Shown: in pieces, positions 8,305-17,108 of the stretch
How positions within the stretch are numbered: position 1 is the first letter of the stretch
Layout of the letters: every line of letters starts with the position of its first letter
Assembly (NCBI GenBank): GCA_023423695.1
Contig: JAFAFA010000013.1
Coordinates: forward strand, 1-64,000
Direction: 5' to 3'
From: Pseudomonadota bacterium
GTDB lineage: Bacteria > Pseudomonadota > Alphaproteobacteria > Azospirillales > Azospirillaceae
Length of the DNA stretch: 64,000 bases
The notes under the pieces: model-generated
What the model was told of the DNA's origin: nothing
The model's database searches: none
The model's input: the letters and a program-made list of their open reading frames with translations, nothing else
Position numbers and translations under genes: made by a program

Positions 8305-9111
8305 TCAAAAGAACTTGCTCATGTATTCCAGCCGCTGACGGTCGGCGAGTTGCGACAACTCCAGCAGGTTGCGGCGCTTGGCCTCGTCCAGGCTCTGCTG
8401 GATGGCGGCACGTTTCAGCTGGTCGGTCGCCTGCGCGTCCTTCCGTTCGCTCTCGCTGGAGTTGGTCAGCCCCAACAGGATCGCCTCGCCGGACCCGTCC
8501 TGCGCAGTGACGCCGCGTGCGCCCAGCCCGGCGCGCGTCTTGCTGACCGCCTGCCGCAGGGCGGCAAGCCGGCGCTGTTCGGCGGCATCCGCCGCGGCAG
8601 TCAGCTGGGCCAGCTGGGTCTGGGCGTCGGTCTCCTTGGAGCGGACGGTCCGCTCCTGGCTGGCGCGCAGTTGCGCCAGCGTCTGCTCCTGGGCGGAGCG
8701 GAAATCGTCCATTTCCTTGGCCCGCGCCGCCGCAGTTGCCGCAGCGGCGGCCTCGTCCCGCTGGCGCTGAAGCTCCTGCTCCTGTTGACGCAACTCGGCG
8801 TCATGCGCCCATTGGCGGGCCTTCGCCTCGGCCTCCAGCTGAGCCTGCTGCTGGCGGGCGGCGGCGGCGGCCTGGGCATTGCGCTCGGCCGCCGCCGCTT
8901 CCTCGCGGTATTTCTGTTCCAGCGCCGCCTGGGCCGCAGCCGCTTGCGCGGCGTCCTGCTGGCGCTTGTACTCAAGCTCGGCAGCAGCCTGTTGCGCTGC
9001 GGCCTGTTGTGCGGCGGCACCGGACTGTCCGGCATTGGCGCTGCGTACGGTCCCGATGACCGAGTTCGCCAGCGGCAGCGCCGTGGTCACGAGGGGAGCG
9101 ATTCCACCCAT
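8305..9111 (-). CDS. Coiled-coil virion protein (internal/core protein candidate)
   Basis: 268 residues with a short hydrophobic start (MGGIAPLVTTALPLANSVIG) and then almost unbroken Ala/Gln/Glu/Arg coiled coil from about 40 to 190. The C-terminal part contains TRAGLGARGVTAQDGSGEAIL. It occupies the position of the internal virion proteins (gp13-gp16) of T7-like phages, between tail tubular protein B and the tail fiber, though it is much smaller than those. Its ATG shares one base with the preceding stop (TGATG), so translation is coupled. The role as an internal protein is inferred from position and shape. Confidence 0.72.
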   Translation of the reverse strand: MGGIAPLVTTALPLANSVIGTVRSANAGQSGAAAQQAAAQQAAAELEYKRQQDAAQAAAAQAALEQKYREEAAAAERNAQAAAAARQQQAQLEAEAKARQWAHDAELRQQEQELQRQRDEAAAAATAAARAKEMDDFRSAQEQTLAQLRASQERTVRSKETDAQTQLAQLTAAADAAEQRRLAALRQAVSKTRAGLGARGVTAQDGSGEAILLGLTNSSESERKDAQATDQLKRAAIQQSLDEAKRRNLLELSQLADRQRLEYMSKFF

Positions 9112-11006
9112 CAGTCATTCACCTTCAATTCCATGGTCACGGACAGCAGCGTGAAGGGCAGCGGCGCGTCCTGTTCGATGCGCCACAGCGGGACATTGGT
9201 GTCGTGGCGCCAGCCGAGCGCCCGCAGCCGGCGGTCCCCCGACACGCGCGGCGGCACCCCGCCGGCCGGTTGCGGCCCAAGCCGGTGAAGTGGAAGTTCC
9301 TGCAACCCGCGCCCCAGATCGACGCGCAGCGCCGCCGTCTCCTCCAGCCGGAAGGTGACGGCGACCAGCCGGACGATGTCGGCCCCGGTCGCCTGCCCCA
9401 GCAGGTTGGGCGGCAGCGGCTCGATCCGGTGGGTGTAGGGCAGCCCGATCTCGACTTTGCGCGCCGGCGGGTCGAGCGTGACGCTGCCGGCCTGGACGGT
9501 GGCCGGGTTGCGCACCACCCCGTCGGCGACGACGGCGACCGTCCGTCCCTCCAGATGCGTCAGCCCTCCCCAGACCGCGGTTGCGTCTACCCGCTCGGCG
9601 GCAATCGCCGCGTCGAGGTTCAGCGCATCGTCGAAGCGCTCGACGGTCCACACGCCGCGCCGCTCCACCAGCGTGTAGACCTCGTCCCCCACCGCGGCGA
9701 CGGAGCGGACCGCACCATCCGTCTCCAGCAGGGTCCAGGCGGTGACGTTCTCCGCCCGGTAGGCGGTGAGAGCCCCCAGCGTGCCGTCCTCCATCGCGAC
9801 GAACAGCAGCCGGCGGCTCTGGTCGTAATCCTGGTCGCGCGGGCTGGACACCAGATGGCGGGCCAGCATGGCGAGGTCGTTCGCCTGATAGGCCGCCTCG
9901 GTGTCGGTATAGAGGAACTCGCGGATTTCGCGCCGGTTGCGCGGCACGAACAGCGTGGCCCCTTCCACGTCGCGTGGCGGGATGGCGCGGTCCATCGGCG
10001 AGCCGATGCGCGTCTGCCGGTTGACCTGCATGCTCTCCGGGGTCAGCGGGTCACCGGTCACCATATATTCGGCGCCCGAGGTGAAGACCTGCAGATGCCG
10101 GCCGGAGAAGACGGCGCGCACCGCGTTCACCTGATCGGACAGGATGCCGAACTCGATGGCCTGGTCGTCCAGCCCCTCGCCCAGGTCGAAGTTCCAGATC
10201 TGGGCGGAGCGCGACAGCCACAGCCGGTTGGGCAGGTCGCGCGATCCGCCGATCACCAGCCGGTCCTGATGAAAGGCTGCCGACACCGGCCAGCCGCGAA
10301 GGGCGGAGAAGGCCTGCTCCTCCCAGCTCGGGGTCGGCTGGGTGTCGGCCAGCGCCTCCTTCACGGTGGCGTTGAGCTGCGTGGCAGACACCACGCCGGT
10401 CACCTGCAGTTGCTTGCCCTTGATGCGGATGCGGGTGCCGTCATGGCGCGGGTCGAACACCGGGGCCGACGCGGTGACGCTGATCGCCCCGCTCGTCCCC
10501 GACGGCGTCAGCGTCACCGCCGGATCGCCGAAACGGTAGAAGGGCGTGCGCAGCAACTCACCCTCCACCGCGAAAGCCCATTCGGCCAGGGTCCACGCCC
10601 CATCGTCGCCGCGCGTCAGCTTGCGCGGCGGCAGGTCGGGATGGCAGACCAACAGCGTGTCGGCGCTCTGCGTCCAGGTGATCTGCGCCAGTTGCGTCAA
10701 CGTCCAGGGCGCGGCAACCGACGCCAGCCTGCTCCCGCCCTGGAACACGTCGATCCAGCGGTCGGTGAAGACCAGCAGATAGGTCTGTTCGCTGTTTCGT
10801 TCGAACGCCACCAGCCGCCCGTCGCCGCGTGCCAGCGCGATGAAGGCAAGGCCGGACCGCCGCGTCACCCCGCCGGTCGGGTCGATGAACAGGTTGCGCA
10901 GGGCCAGCGCGCCATTGTCGTAAGCCTTGAGGTCGCCGCGTCCCAACAGGCGGCGCGACACCTCGCCGGCGGTGAAATTGGTCTTGACCTGATGCAGCCG
11001 TCCCAT
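9111..11006 (-). CDS. Tail tubular protein B-like (tail nozzle)
   Basis: 631 residues. The start is characteristic of gp12-type nozzle proteins: NFTAGEVSRRLLGRGDLKAY, then NLFIDPTGGVTRRSGL. Repeated beta-rich blocks follow, including FHQDRLVIGGSRDLPNRLW, LSDQVNAVRAVFSGRHLQV and GVTRR-type motifs. The family forms the hexameric nozzle at the end of the short tail. The ATG at 11006 was chosen for the GGGGAGG five bases upstream; the preceding GTG is also in frame. The length is within the family range and no break is visible. Confidence 0.82.
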   Translation of the reverse strand: MGRLHQVKTNFTAGEVSRRLLGRGDLKAYDNGALALRNLFIDPTGGVTRRSGLAFIALARGDGRLVAFERNSEQTYLLVFTDRWIDVFQGGSRLASVAAPWTLTQLAQITWTQSADTLLVCHPDLPPRKLTRGDDGAWTLAEWAFAVEGELLRTPFYRFGDPAVTLTPSGTSGAISVTASAPVFDPRHDGTRIRIKGKQLQVTGVVSATQLNATVKEALADTQPTPSWEEQAFSALRGWPVSAAFHQDRLVIGGSRDLPNRLWLSRSAQIWNFDLGEGLDDQAIEFGILSDQVNAVRAVFSGRHLQVFTSGAEYMVTGDPLTPESMQVNRQTRIGSPMDRAIPPRDVEGATLFVPRNRREIREFLYTDTEAAYQANDLAMLARHLVSSPRDQDYDQSRRLLFVAMEDGTLGALTAYRAENVTAWTLLETDGAVRSVAAVGDEVYTLVERRGVWTVERFDDALNLDAAIAAERVDATAVWGGLTHLEGRTVAVVADGVVRNPATVQAGSVTLDPPARKVEIGLPYTHRIEPLPPNLLGQATGADIVRLVAVTFRLEETAALRVDLGRGLQELPLHRLGPQPAGGVPPRVSGDRRLRALGWRHDTNVPLWRIEQDAPLPFTLLSVTMELKVND

Positions 11007-11036
11007 CACGTCCTCCCCATCATGCCCGTGCCCCGC

Positions 11037-11606
11037 TCATGCTCTCGCATCGATCAGGGTGAAGTCCTCGAAGCCGGGCTGGCTGTCCTGCTGGGCGTCG
11101 ATCTGGCGGGCGCGGCGGAATTCGCCCTCGGCCAGCTGGGCCAGCAGTTCCGCCCGCGTCGAGCTTTCGGTCAGCGGCAGGCAGAATTCGGCGGCGAGCC
11201 GCGCGATCAGCGCCTGGTCGAAGAAGGCGGGAAACTCCTCCTCCGCCGGGCGGCCGATGTAGGACAGGGTGACGGCGCCGGCATCGCACAGCAGCGTCCG
11301 GCTATTGATGCGGTAGGACAGGCCGCGCGCCCGCCCGCCGCCGCCCGCCGCCAGCGCCCGCAAGAAGTCGGCCGGCAACTGGAAAGCACAGGCGTAATCG
11401 GCGACCGGCGGCTCGGCCAGCCGCGGCAGCGCCGCCTGCTTGGTGGCAAAGCTCCAGGCATTGGCCGACAGCAGCGCATCGCGCGTCGGACCATACAGGG
11501 CGGCGGCCACCTCCGCCTCGGCCGATCCGTCTTCGAAGGAGGCGATGGCGATGGCGCCGAGCTTGATCAGCGCACGGCCGCACAGGCCGATGGCGGTCAG
11601 GGCCAT
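11037..11606 (-). CDS. Tail tubular protein A-like (gatekeeper/adaptor)
   Basis: 189 residues matching gp11-type adaptors of T7-like phages: ALIKLGAIAIASFEDGSAEA, then LYGPTRDALLSANAWSFATK near the N-terminus, and a C-terminal helix pair. In the virion this protein joins the portal to the nozzle, which makes the absence of a portal gene in the module notable. It has GGAG eight bases before the ATG and sits directly upstream of the tail tubular B gene. Confidence 0.8.
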   Translation of the reverse strand: MALTAIGLCGRALIKLGAIAIASFEDGSAEAEVAAALYGPTRDALLSANAWSFATKQAALPRLAEPPVADYACAFQLPADFLRALAAGGGGRARGLSYRINSRTLLCDAGAVTLSYIGRPAEEEFPAFFDQALIARLAAEFCLPLTESSTRAELLAQLAEGEFRRARQIDAQQDSQPGFEDFTLIDARA

Positions 11607-11685
11607 ATGCAGATCTCCGGTTTCGGGTTTTCGGAAAGGCGCCGCCCTCTATGGTCGATGTGCGGCGCCTTCCCCCTTCGGCGGA

Positions 11686-11958
11686 TCAGTCGCTGTTGGC
11701 GGTGCCGAACGGCGTCAGATTTGCGACGTCGACCGCCCCGTTGACGCTGGCTGCGACCACCAGCACGCCGGTCGCCGGCGTAGCGGCGCCGACCGCGCAG
11801 TTCGCCAGCAGCATGTCACCCACCCGCAGCAGGTCGGCGGCGCCGTTGAAATAGCCGGCGGTATCGACGTCGGTCGCCGCATCGTGCGTGGTGTAATGCC
11901 AGAGCGTGAAGCCGTTCGCATAGGCGAGCACGCTCAAATCCTTGGACGCATAGGCCAT
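11686..11958 (-). CDS. Small phage protein downstream of the capsid gene
   Basis: 90 residues beginning MAYASKDLSVLAYANGFTLW, followed by a beta-rich stretch with GYFNGAADLLRVGDMLL. Small proteins of this type commonly sit between capsid and tail-tube genes in phages and phage remnants; decoration or head-fiber roles are possible but unproven. The ATG at 11958 has GGAG upstream and fits better than an ATG ten codons earlier. The gene lies about 60 bases after the capsid gene. Confidence 0.65.
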   Translation of the reverse strand: MAYASKDLSVLAYANGFTLWHYTTHDAATDVDTAGYFNGAADLLRVGDMLLANCAVGAATPATGVLVVAASVNGAVDVANLTPFGTANSD

Positions 11959-12021
11959 GGATCGAAGACTCCGGATTATGTGGGGCATGGGAGGGCGGGA
12001 GGGAGGATTACCCTCCTCCGC

Positions 12022-12840
12022 TCAGCTCTCCAGGCAGCGCAGGGTCACCACGCCGGTGGTGTCGATCAGCGCGGCGCCCTGGCTCATCATGTTGTTGACG
12101 AAATGCGCCGCGCGGTCGCCGTGCCAGGTGATGTCGGTCTTCACGTCGGCGCCCGCCGCATGGCCGACCGCCGTCTTGTGGTACCAGTGGCAGAGCCGCA
12201 CGCCGCCGTTCAGCGTCAGGCCGGAATGCGGCAGCCACAGCGTGCCGAGCCAGCGCTTGGCCTGAGTGCCGCGCCAGGGCAGCTCGTCGGTGCCGACATA
12301 ATCGGAGCTGGCGAACTCCTCGATGCCCAGCAACTGGCTCCACTGCTTCCAGCCGACGACGGCGTAGCGCTGGCCGTCGTCGGGCACGTCGGCCTCGCCC
12401 ATCATCTCGAAGGCGGTCAGGATCTTGGCCTTGGTCAGCCCGTCGGCGGCGCTGCCGGCATAATTGACCGACTTGTTCAGCTCGGCGATCAGCAGCTCGT
12501 CGGTCTTGCGGCCCAACGCATAGGCGCCGGCATTGGCGATGATCTGCCGCTCGTCGATGTTGGTCTTCAGCTCGTCCAACCGGTCGACCCAGTCGCCGGC
12601 GTAGAAATCATACAGCGCGCATTCAACCGGCGTGTGGTCGAGGTTCATCACCGGGACCGCACCGTGGCGCGACTTGGTGGAGGCGGCGCCCTTGCCGACC
12701 TTCTGGAAGACGGTGGAGGCGCCCTGGACGTTGTTCTTGCTGCGCACCGTGTTGCGCAGCTTGGAACCCATGCGCTGGTAGGCCTCGTGGACCTCGCGTT
12801 CGAACTGCTTGACGAACGCCTGGGCGATGGTGGTCGACAT
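12022..12840 (-). CDS. Phage major capsid protein
   Basis: 272 residues. It matches a capsid family of podovirus-like elements: FVKQFEREVHEAYQRMGSKL, LRNTVRSKNNVQG, FQKVGKGAA, then DWVDRLDELKTNIDERQI and AYALGRKTDELLI. These proteins form HK97-fold shells. The gene appears complete and starts with an AAAGGA site 12 bases upstream. It is the first gene of the leftward phage module; no scaffold or portal gene precedes it. Instead there is a large hairpin and then the Fur-family operon. Confidence 0.85.
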   Translation of the reverse strand: MSTTIAQAFVKQFEREVHEAYQRMGSKLRNTVRSKNNVQGASTVFQKVGKGAASTKSRHGAVPVMNLDHTPVECALYDFYAGDWVDRLDELKTNIDERQIIANAGAYALGRKTDELLIAELNKSVNYAGSAADGLTKAKILTAFEMMGEADVPDDGQRYAVVGWKQWSQLLGIEEFASSDYVGTDELPWRGTQAKRWLGTLWLPHSGLTLNGGVRLCHWYHKTAVGHAAGADVKTDITWHGDRAAHFVNNMMSQGAALIDTTGVVTLRCLES

Positions 12841-12964
12841 AAGGATATTTTCCTTTCGCGTTCCTGCGGATCCCGCGACGGCGTTGCGGGAGGAGTCGTT
12901 CCGCCACCCGGTTGTCGGGGATGCGCGCAGGGCGCAGCGCCGGCCGCGGGCGAAACGCGAAAAC

Positions 12965-13008
12965 GAAAAGGGCCGGCCGGACTTTCAGTTGTCCGGCCGG
13001 CCCTTTTC
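12965..13008. terminator. 18-bp perfect hairpin, bidirectional terminator-like
   Basis: Two 18-base arms (12965-12982 and 12991-13008) pair perfectly around an 8-base loop. The stems end in A-run/T-run edges (GAAAAGGG...CCCTTTTC), so each strand gives a stem followed by TTTTC. It probably ends the leftward Fur-family transcript. If so it also separates the capsid gene from the promoter candidate at 13086-13114. Confidence 0.7.
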
Positions 13009-13085
13009 GGACCGAAGCGAGGGGGAGCTTTGGGTCTGTCGGGCGCTACGGTCCGGGGGGCGGACCCGTCGCCTTGACGAGAGTG

Positions 13086-13114
13086 GTTTTAGGATTTTAT
13101 GCGGAACTGGTCAA
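13086..13114 (-). promoter_or_regulatory. Sigma-70-type promoter candidate upstream of the capsid gene
   Basis: On the minus strand TTGACC is followed 17 bases later by TAAAAC. The predicted start would be near 13079, about 240 bases before the capsid ATG, so the 18-bp hairpin would lie in the transcribed leader. Confidence 0.35.
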
Positions 13115-13161
13115 GGATTACTTTCATACAAGACATCGGCTGGCGATGCTCACAACCCCTC

Positions 13162-13386
13162 TCAGTGCCGAACCGGACCCGCCACCCAATGGCTGACGAT
13201 GGTCTCCGCCTGGGCCGGCGGGATCTCCGGATGGTGGTAGCGGTAGACGGTGACCGCCGCCTCCAGCGCGTAGCGCTCCGGCTGGCCGCAGCGGCACAGA
13301 CCGGAATAGCAGCGCTGCACCGCATCGCGGCATGCGATGGCGTCGACGATCGGCTGCTCCGCCTCGGAAAAACGGGGATCGGTCAT
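13162..13386 (-). CDS. Small Cys-rich protein coupled to the Fur-family gene
   Basis: Not recognised. 74 residues with four cysteines close together (ACRDAVQRCYSGLCRCG, residues about 19-35) and a C-terminal half containing YRYHHPEIPP. There is no signal peptide. Its ATG overlaps the stop of the Fur-family gene (ATGA), so the two are translated together. The cysteine cluster could bind a metal or an Fe-S centre; that is inference from composition only. Confidence 0.7.
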   Translation of the reverse strand: MTDPRFSEAEQPIVDAIACRDAVQRCYSGLCRCGQPERYALEAAVTVYRYHHPEIPPAQAETIVSHWVAGPVRH

Positions 13387-13808
13387 GGACGCTCCTCCTC
13401 ATCCAAGGGCACGCCGTAAATCTCCAGCCGGTGGCCGACGATCTTGTAGCCGAGTTCGCGGGCGATGCGTTCCTTCATCGCCTCCAGCTCCGGGCTGGCG
13501 AACTCGATGATCCGCCCGGAGCGGGTATCGATCAGGTGATGATGGTGGTCAGCCGTCGCCTCCTCGTACCGCGCACGGCCGTCGCCCAGATCGACGCGCT
13601 CGATCACCTGCGCGTCTTCCAACAGCCGCATGGTGCGGTACACCGTGGCGATGGAAATCCGCGGGTCGATCTGCACGGCCCGGCGGTGCACCTCCTCCAC
13701 ATCGGGGTGGTCGTCGGCGTCCGACAACACCTGGGAGATGACGCGGCGCTGCCCGGTCATCTTCAGCCCCTTCTCCATACACAACGCTTCCAGACGCGAC
13801 GTCATCAC
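13383..13808 (-). CDS. Fur-family metal-responsive transcriptional regulator
   Basis: 141 residues. The winged-helix domain (about 5-85) has TGQRRVISQVL, the recognition-helix region SIATVYRTMRLLE, and RARYEEA. The dimerisation domain starts with the His cluster DHHHHLID, followed by GRIIEFASPELEAMKERIA and the C-terminal GHRLEIYG. It lacks the CxxC structural zinc site of E. coli Fur, as is usual in alphaproteobacterial Fur/Mur proteins, so iron (Fur) and manganese (Mur) sensing cannot be separated by sequence alone. An alternative ATG lies one codon in. It is divergent from sodC across 139 bases. Confidence 0.88.
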   Translation of the reverse strand: MMTSRLEALCMEKGLKMTGQRRVISQVLSDADDHPDVEEVHRRAVQIDPRISIATVYRTMRLLEDAQVIERVDLGDGRARYEEATADHHHHLIDTRSGRIIEFASPELEAMKERIARELGYKIVGHRLEIYGVPLDEEERP

Positions 13809-13947
13809 CCCAACCCTGGTCTTTGCTTCCCGTACCCCCCATCATACTGAAAACCGTTCGCAATCCCAGAGCGGTTTCGCAGCGACGGAAAGTCGCTGAA
13901 CCCGCCGGCGCCGCCCATGGCCCGGCCAAGATGGAGGACTCACCCAC

Positions 13948-14502
13948 ATGACCCGTGCCCACCCGCCCCGGATCGGGACGACGCAGGCCCTGCTGATCGC
14001 CGGCCTGTCACTGTTCGCCGCCCCGGCCCTGGCCCAGCAGTCGGCCCCGGCTCCCGCTCCCGCCGCCCAGGCCGCCGTCGCCGATGCCCAGGGCAAGCCG
14101 CTGGGGACCGTCACCTTCACCCGCTTCCCGCACGGCATCCTGGTCCACGGCCAGCTCGAAGGGCTGCCGCCGGGCTGGCACGGCATCCACATCCACGAAA
14201 ACGGCGCCTGCACGCCCGACTTCAAGGCGGCCGGCGGCCATTTCGCCGCCCAAGGCTCCAAGCACGGGCTCGAGGCCGAAAAGATGCATTATGGCGAGCT
14301 TCCCAACATCTGGGCCAACGAGGCCGGCAAGGCCGGGTTCGAGGCGATCACCCACATGGTCAGCCTGACCGACGGGGCGGATGGCCTGTTCAAGCAGGGC
14401 GGCACCTCCATCGTCGTCCATGCCCAGCCGGACGACTATCTCAGCCAGCCTGCCGGCAACTCGGGCGACCGCATCGCCTGCGGCGTCATCAAGAAGCCGT
14501 AA
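13948..14502 (+). CDS. sodC: Periplasmic Cu,Zn superoxide dismutase
   Basis: Dismutates superoxide in the periplasm. 184 residues with a signal peptide (about 1-29, cleavage after ALA) and then a Pro/Ala linker. Copper ligands are His81 and His83 (HIHENG), bridging His98 (GGHF) and the His in SIVVHAQPDDY. Zinc ligands are His106 and His114, but the usual Asp in GDLPN is Glu117 (GELPN). The disulfide cysteines are in ENGACTPD and RIACGVI. The GGAGG before the ATG supports the start. It is transcribed divergently from the Fur-family gene, which suggests metal control. Confidence 0.92.
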   Translation: MTRAHPPRIGTTQALLIAGLSLFAAPALAQQSAPAPAPAAQAAVADAQGKPLGTVTFTRFPHGILVHGQLEGLPPGWHGIHIHENGACTPDFKAAGGHFAAQGSKHGLEAEKMHYGELPNIWANEAGKAGFEAITHMVSLTDGADGLFKQGGTSIVVHAQPDDYLSQPAGNSGDRIACGVIKKP

Positions 14503-14799
14503 GCCCCTCCTGATCGGCCCCGGGGCGCGACCATTTGCCGCGGCGTTGCGGCGATGATTCGCGCCCCTTCCCCACGCTCCCTGACCGGTGCACCCCTGCC
14601 GCGCGCCGAGTTTGCTTGCCAAATCAAGCCACCGGCCCTATCTGTCCGGGGTCGGACGGCGCCCGGCGCCGCGCAGGACTTGCGCGCGCCCGGATCGCCC
14701 GCCGCCCGACGGCTCCGCGCCAACCCGCCGCGGAGCGCGCAAGCCCGGCCGCTCCCTCCTGGCGCGGCCCCCATTCTGGTGACCAGGACCATCGCTTCC

Positions 14800-16332
<1,533 letters not shown>

Positions 16333-16352
16333 TCCGGGCAGCGCCCACAAAG

Positions 16353-16388
16353 AAAAAGGCCCCGTCTCTCGCCGAGACGGGGTCTTTT
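16353..16388. terminator. Bidirectional rho-independent terminator
   Basis: A 9-bp perfect stem (CCCCGTCTC/GAGACGGGG) with a 5-base loop, flanked by AAAAAGG on the left and TCTTTT on the right. It lies between the convergent helicase and GST genes and can serve both. Confidence 0.85.
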
Positions 16389-16406
16389 CCGTTCGGAACC
16401 GCAGCG

Positions 16407-17021
16407 TCAGCCCTGGGCTTCCGCGGCGTGCGCCGCCTGCACCGCCGGACGGGCGCCGACACGTTCGCTGAAGGCGACCAGATTTGGGAAGGCCGACAGG
16501 TCGAAGCCGATGCGCGGCATCCAGCTCAGCACCGTGTAGGCGTAAGCGTCGGCGACGGTGAAGACGTCGCCGGTCAGATAGGCCTTGCCCTCCAAATCCT
16601 GGTTCAGCACCGACAGCTTGCCGGTCAGCACCTTGGCAGCGAATTCGCGGTGGGTGTCGGACACCACGTCCTTCAGCATCGGGAACAGCGGCACGACGCC
16701 CTTGTGCAGCTCCGCCCCGATGAAGTTCAGCAGTTCCTGAACACGGTAGCGCTCCATCGTGCCGGCCGGCGGGATCAGGCCGCTGCCCGGCGCCTTGTCG
16801 GCGATGTACTGCACGATCACGGCGCCCTCGGTCAGGATGCCGCCCTCGTCGAGCGCCAGGGTCGGAACCTGCCCCTTCGGGTTCACCGCCCGGAAATCGC
16901 TGCCGTCGGGCAGGGTCTTGGCGACCAGATCGACCTTCACCAACTCGAAGGGTAACCCGGCCTCACGCAGAACGATGTGCGGCGACAGCGAGCAGGCACC
17001 CGGCTTGTAATAGAGCTTCAT
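16407..17021 (-). CDS. Beta-class glutathione S-transferase
   Basis: 204 residues. The thioredoxin-fold half starts MKLYYKPGACSLSPHIVLRE with the beta-class catalytic Cys at position 10; VNPKGQVPTL and LTEGAVIVQYIAD complete the glutathione site. The all-helical half follows, with GDVFTVADAYAYTVLSW. The enzyme conjugates or reduces electrophiles with glutathione in the cytosol. The ATG at 17021 has CGGAG upstream and begins the domain; longer versions add unrelated residues. Confidence 0.9.
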   Translation of the reverse strand: MKLYYKPGACSLSPHIVLREAGLPFELVKVDLVAKTLPDGSDFRAVNPKGQVPTLALDEGGILTEGAVIVQYIADKAPGSGLIPPAGTMERYRVQELLNFIGAELHKGVVPLFPMLKDVVSDTHREFAAKVLTGKLSVLNQDLEGKAYLTGDVFTVADAYAYTVLSWMPRIGFDLSAFPNLVAFSERVGARPAVQAAHAAEAQG

Positions 17022-17108
17022 GTCTCCGGAACCCCGTTTGGGTGTTGGTGGTTGCAGTGGAAGGGGTAGCGCAGTCCGCCGGCCGCCGCCAGTCCCGTCC
17101 ACACCGCT

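Larger units (their letters stand above)
12841..13161. other. Upstream region of the phage module
   Basis: 321 bases without a supported gene. It holds a large perfect hairpin (12965-13008) and a leftward promoter candidate (13086-13114). The stretch 13085-13145 is clearly less GC-rich than the flanks, which may mark one edge of the phage-derived segment. No attachment-site repeat or tRNA remnant was recognised. Confidence 0.6.

Noticed and set aside
9204..11744. 846-codon rightward open frame across the phage tail genes
   Set aside because: It runs antisense to tail tubular A and B, is full of low-complexity Arg/Gln/Gly residues and has no ribosome-binding site; it is a composition shadow.
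4373..12840. Gene transfer agent or contractile tailocin
   Set aside because: The capsid and tail proteins match short-tailed T7-like families, not the siphovirus-type rcGTA set, and there is no sheath, tube or baseplate gene.
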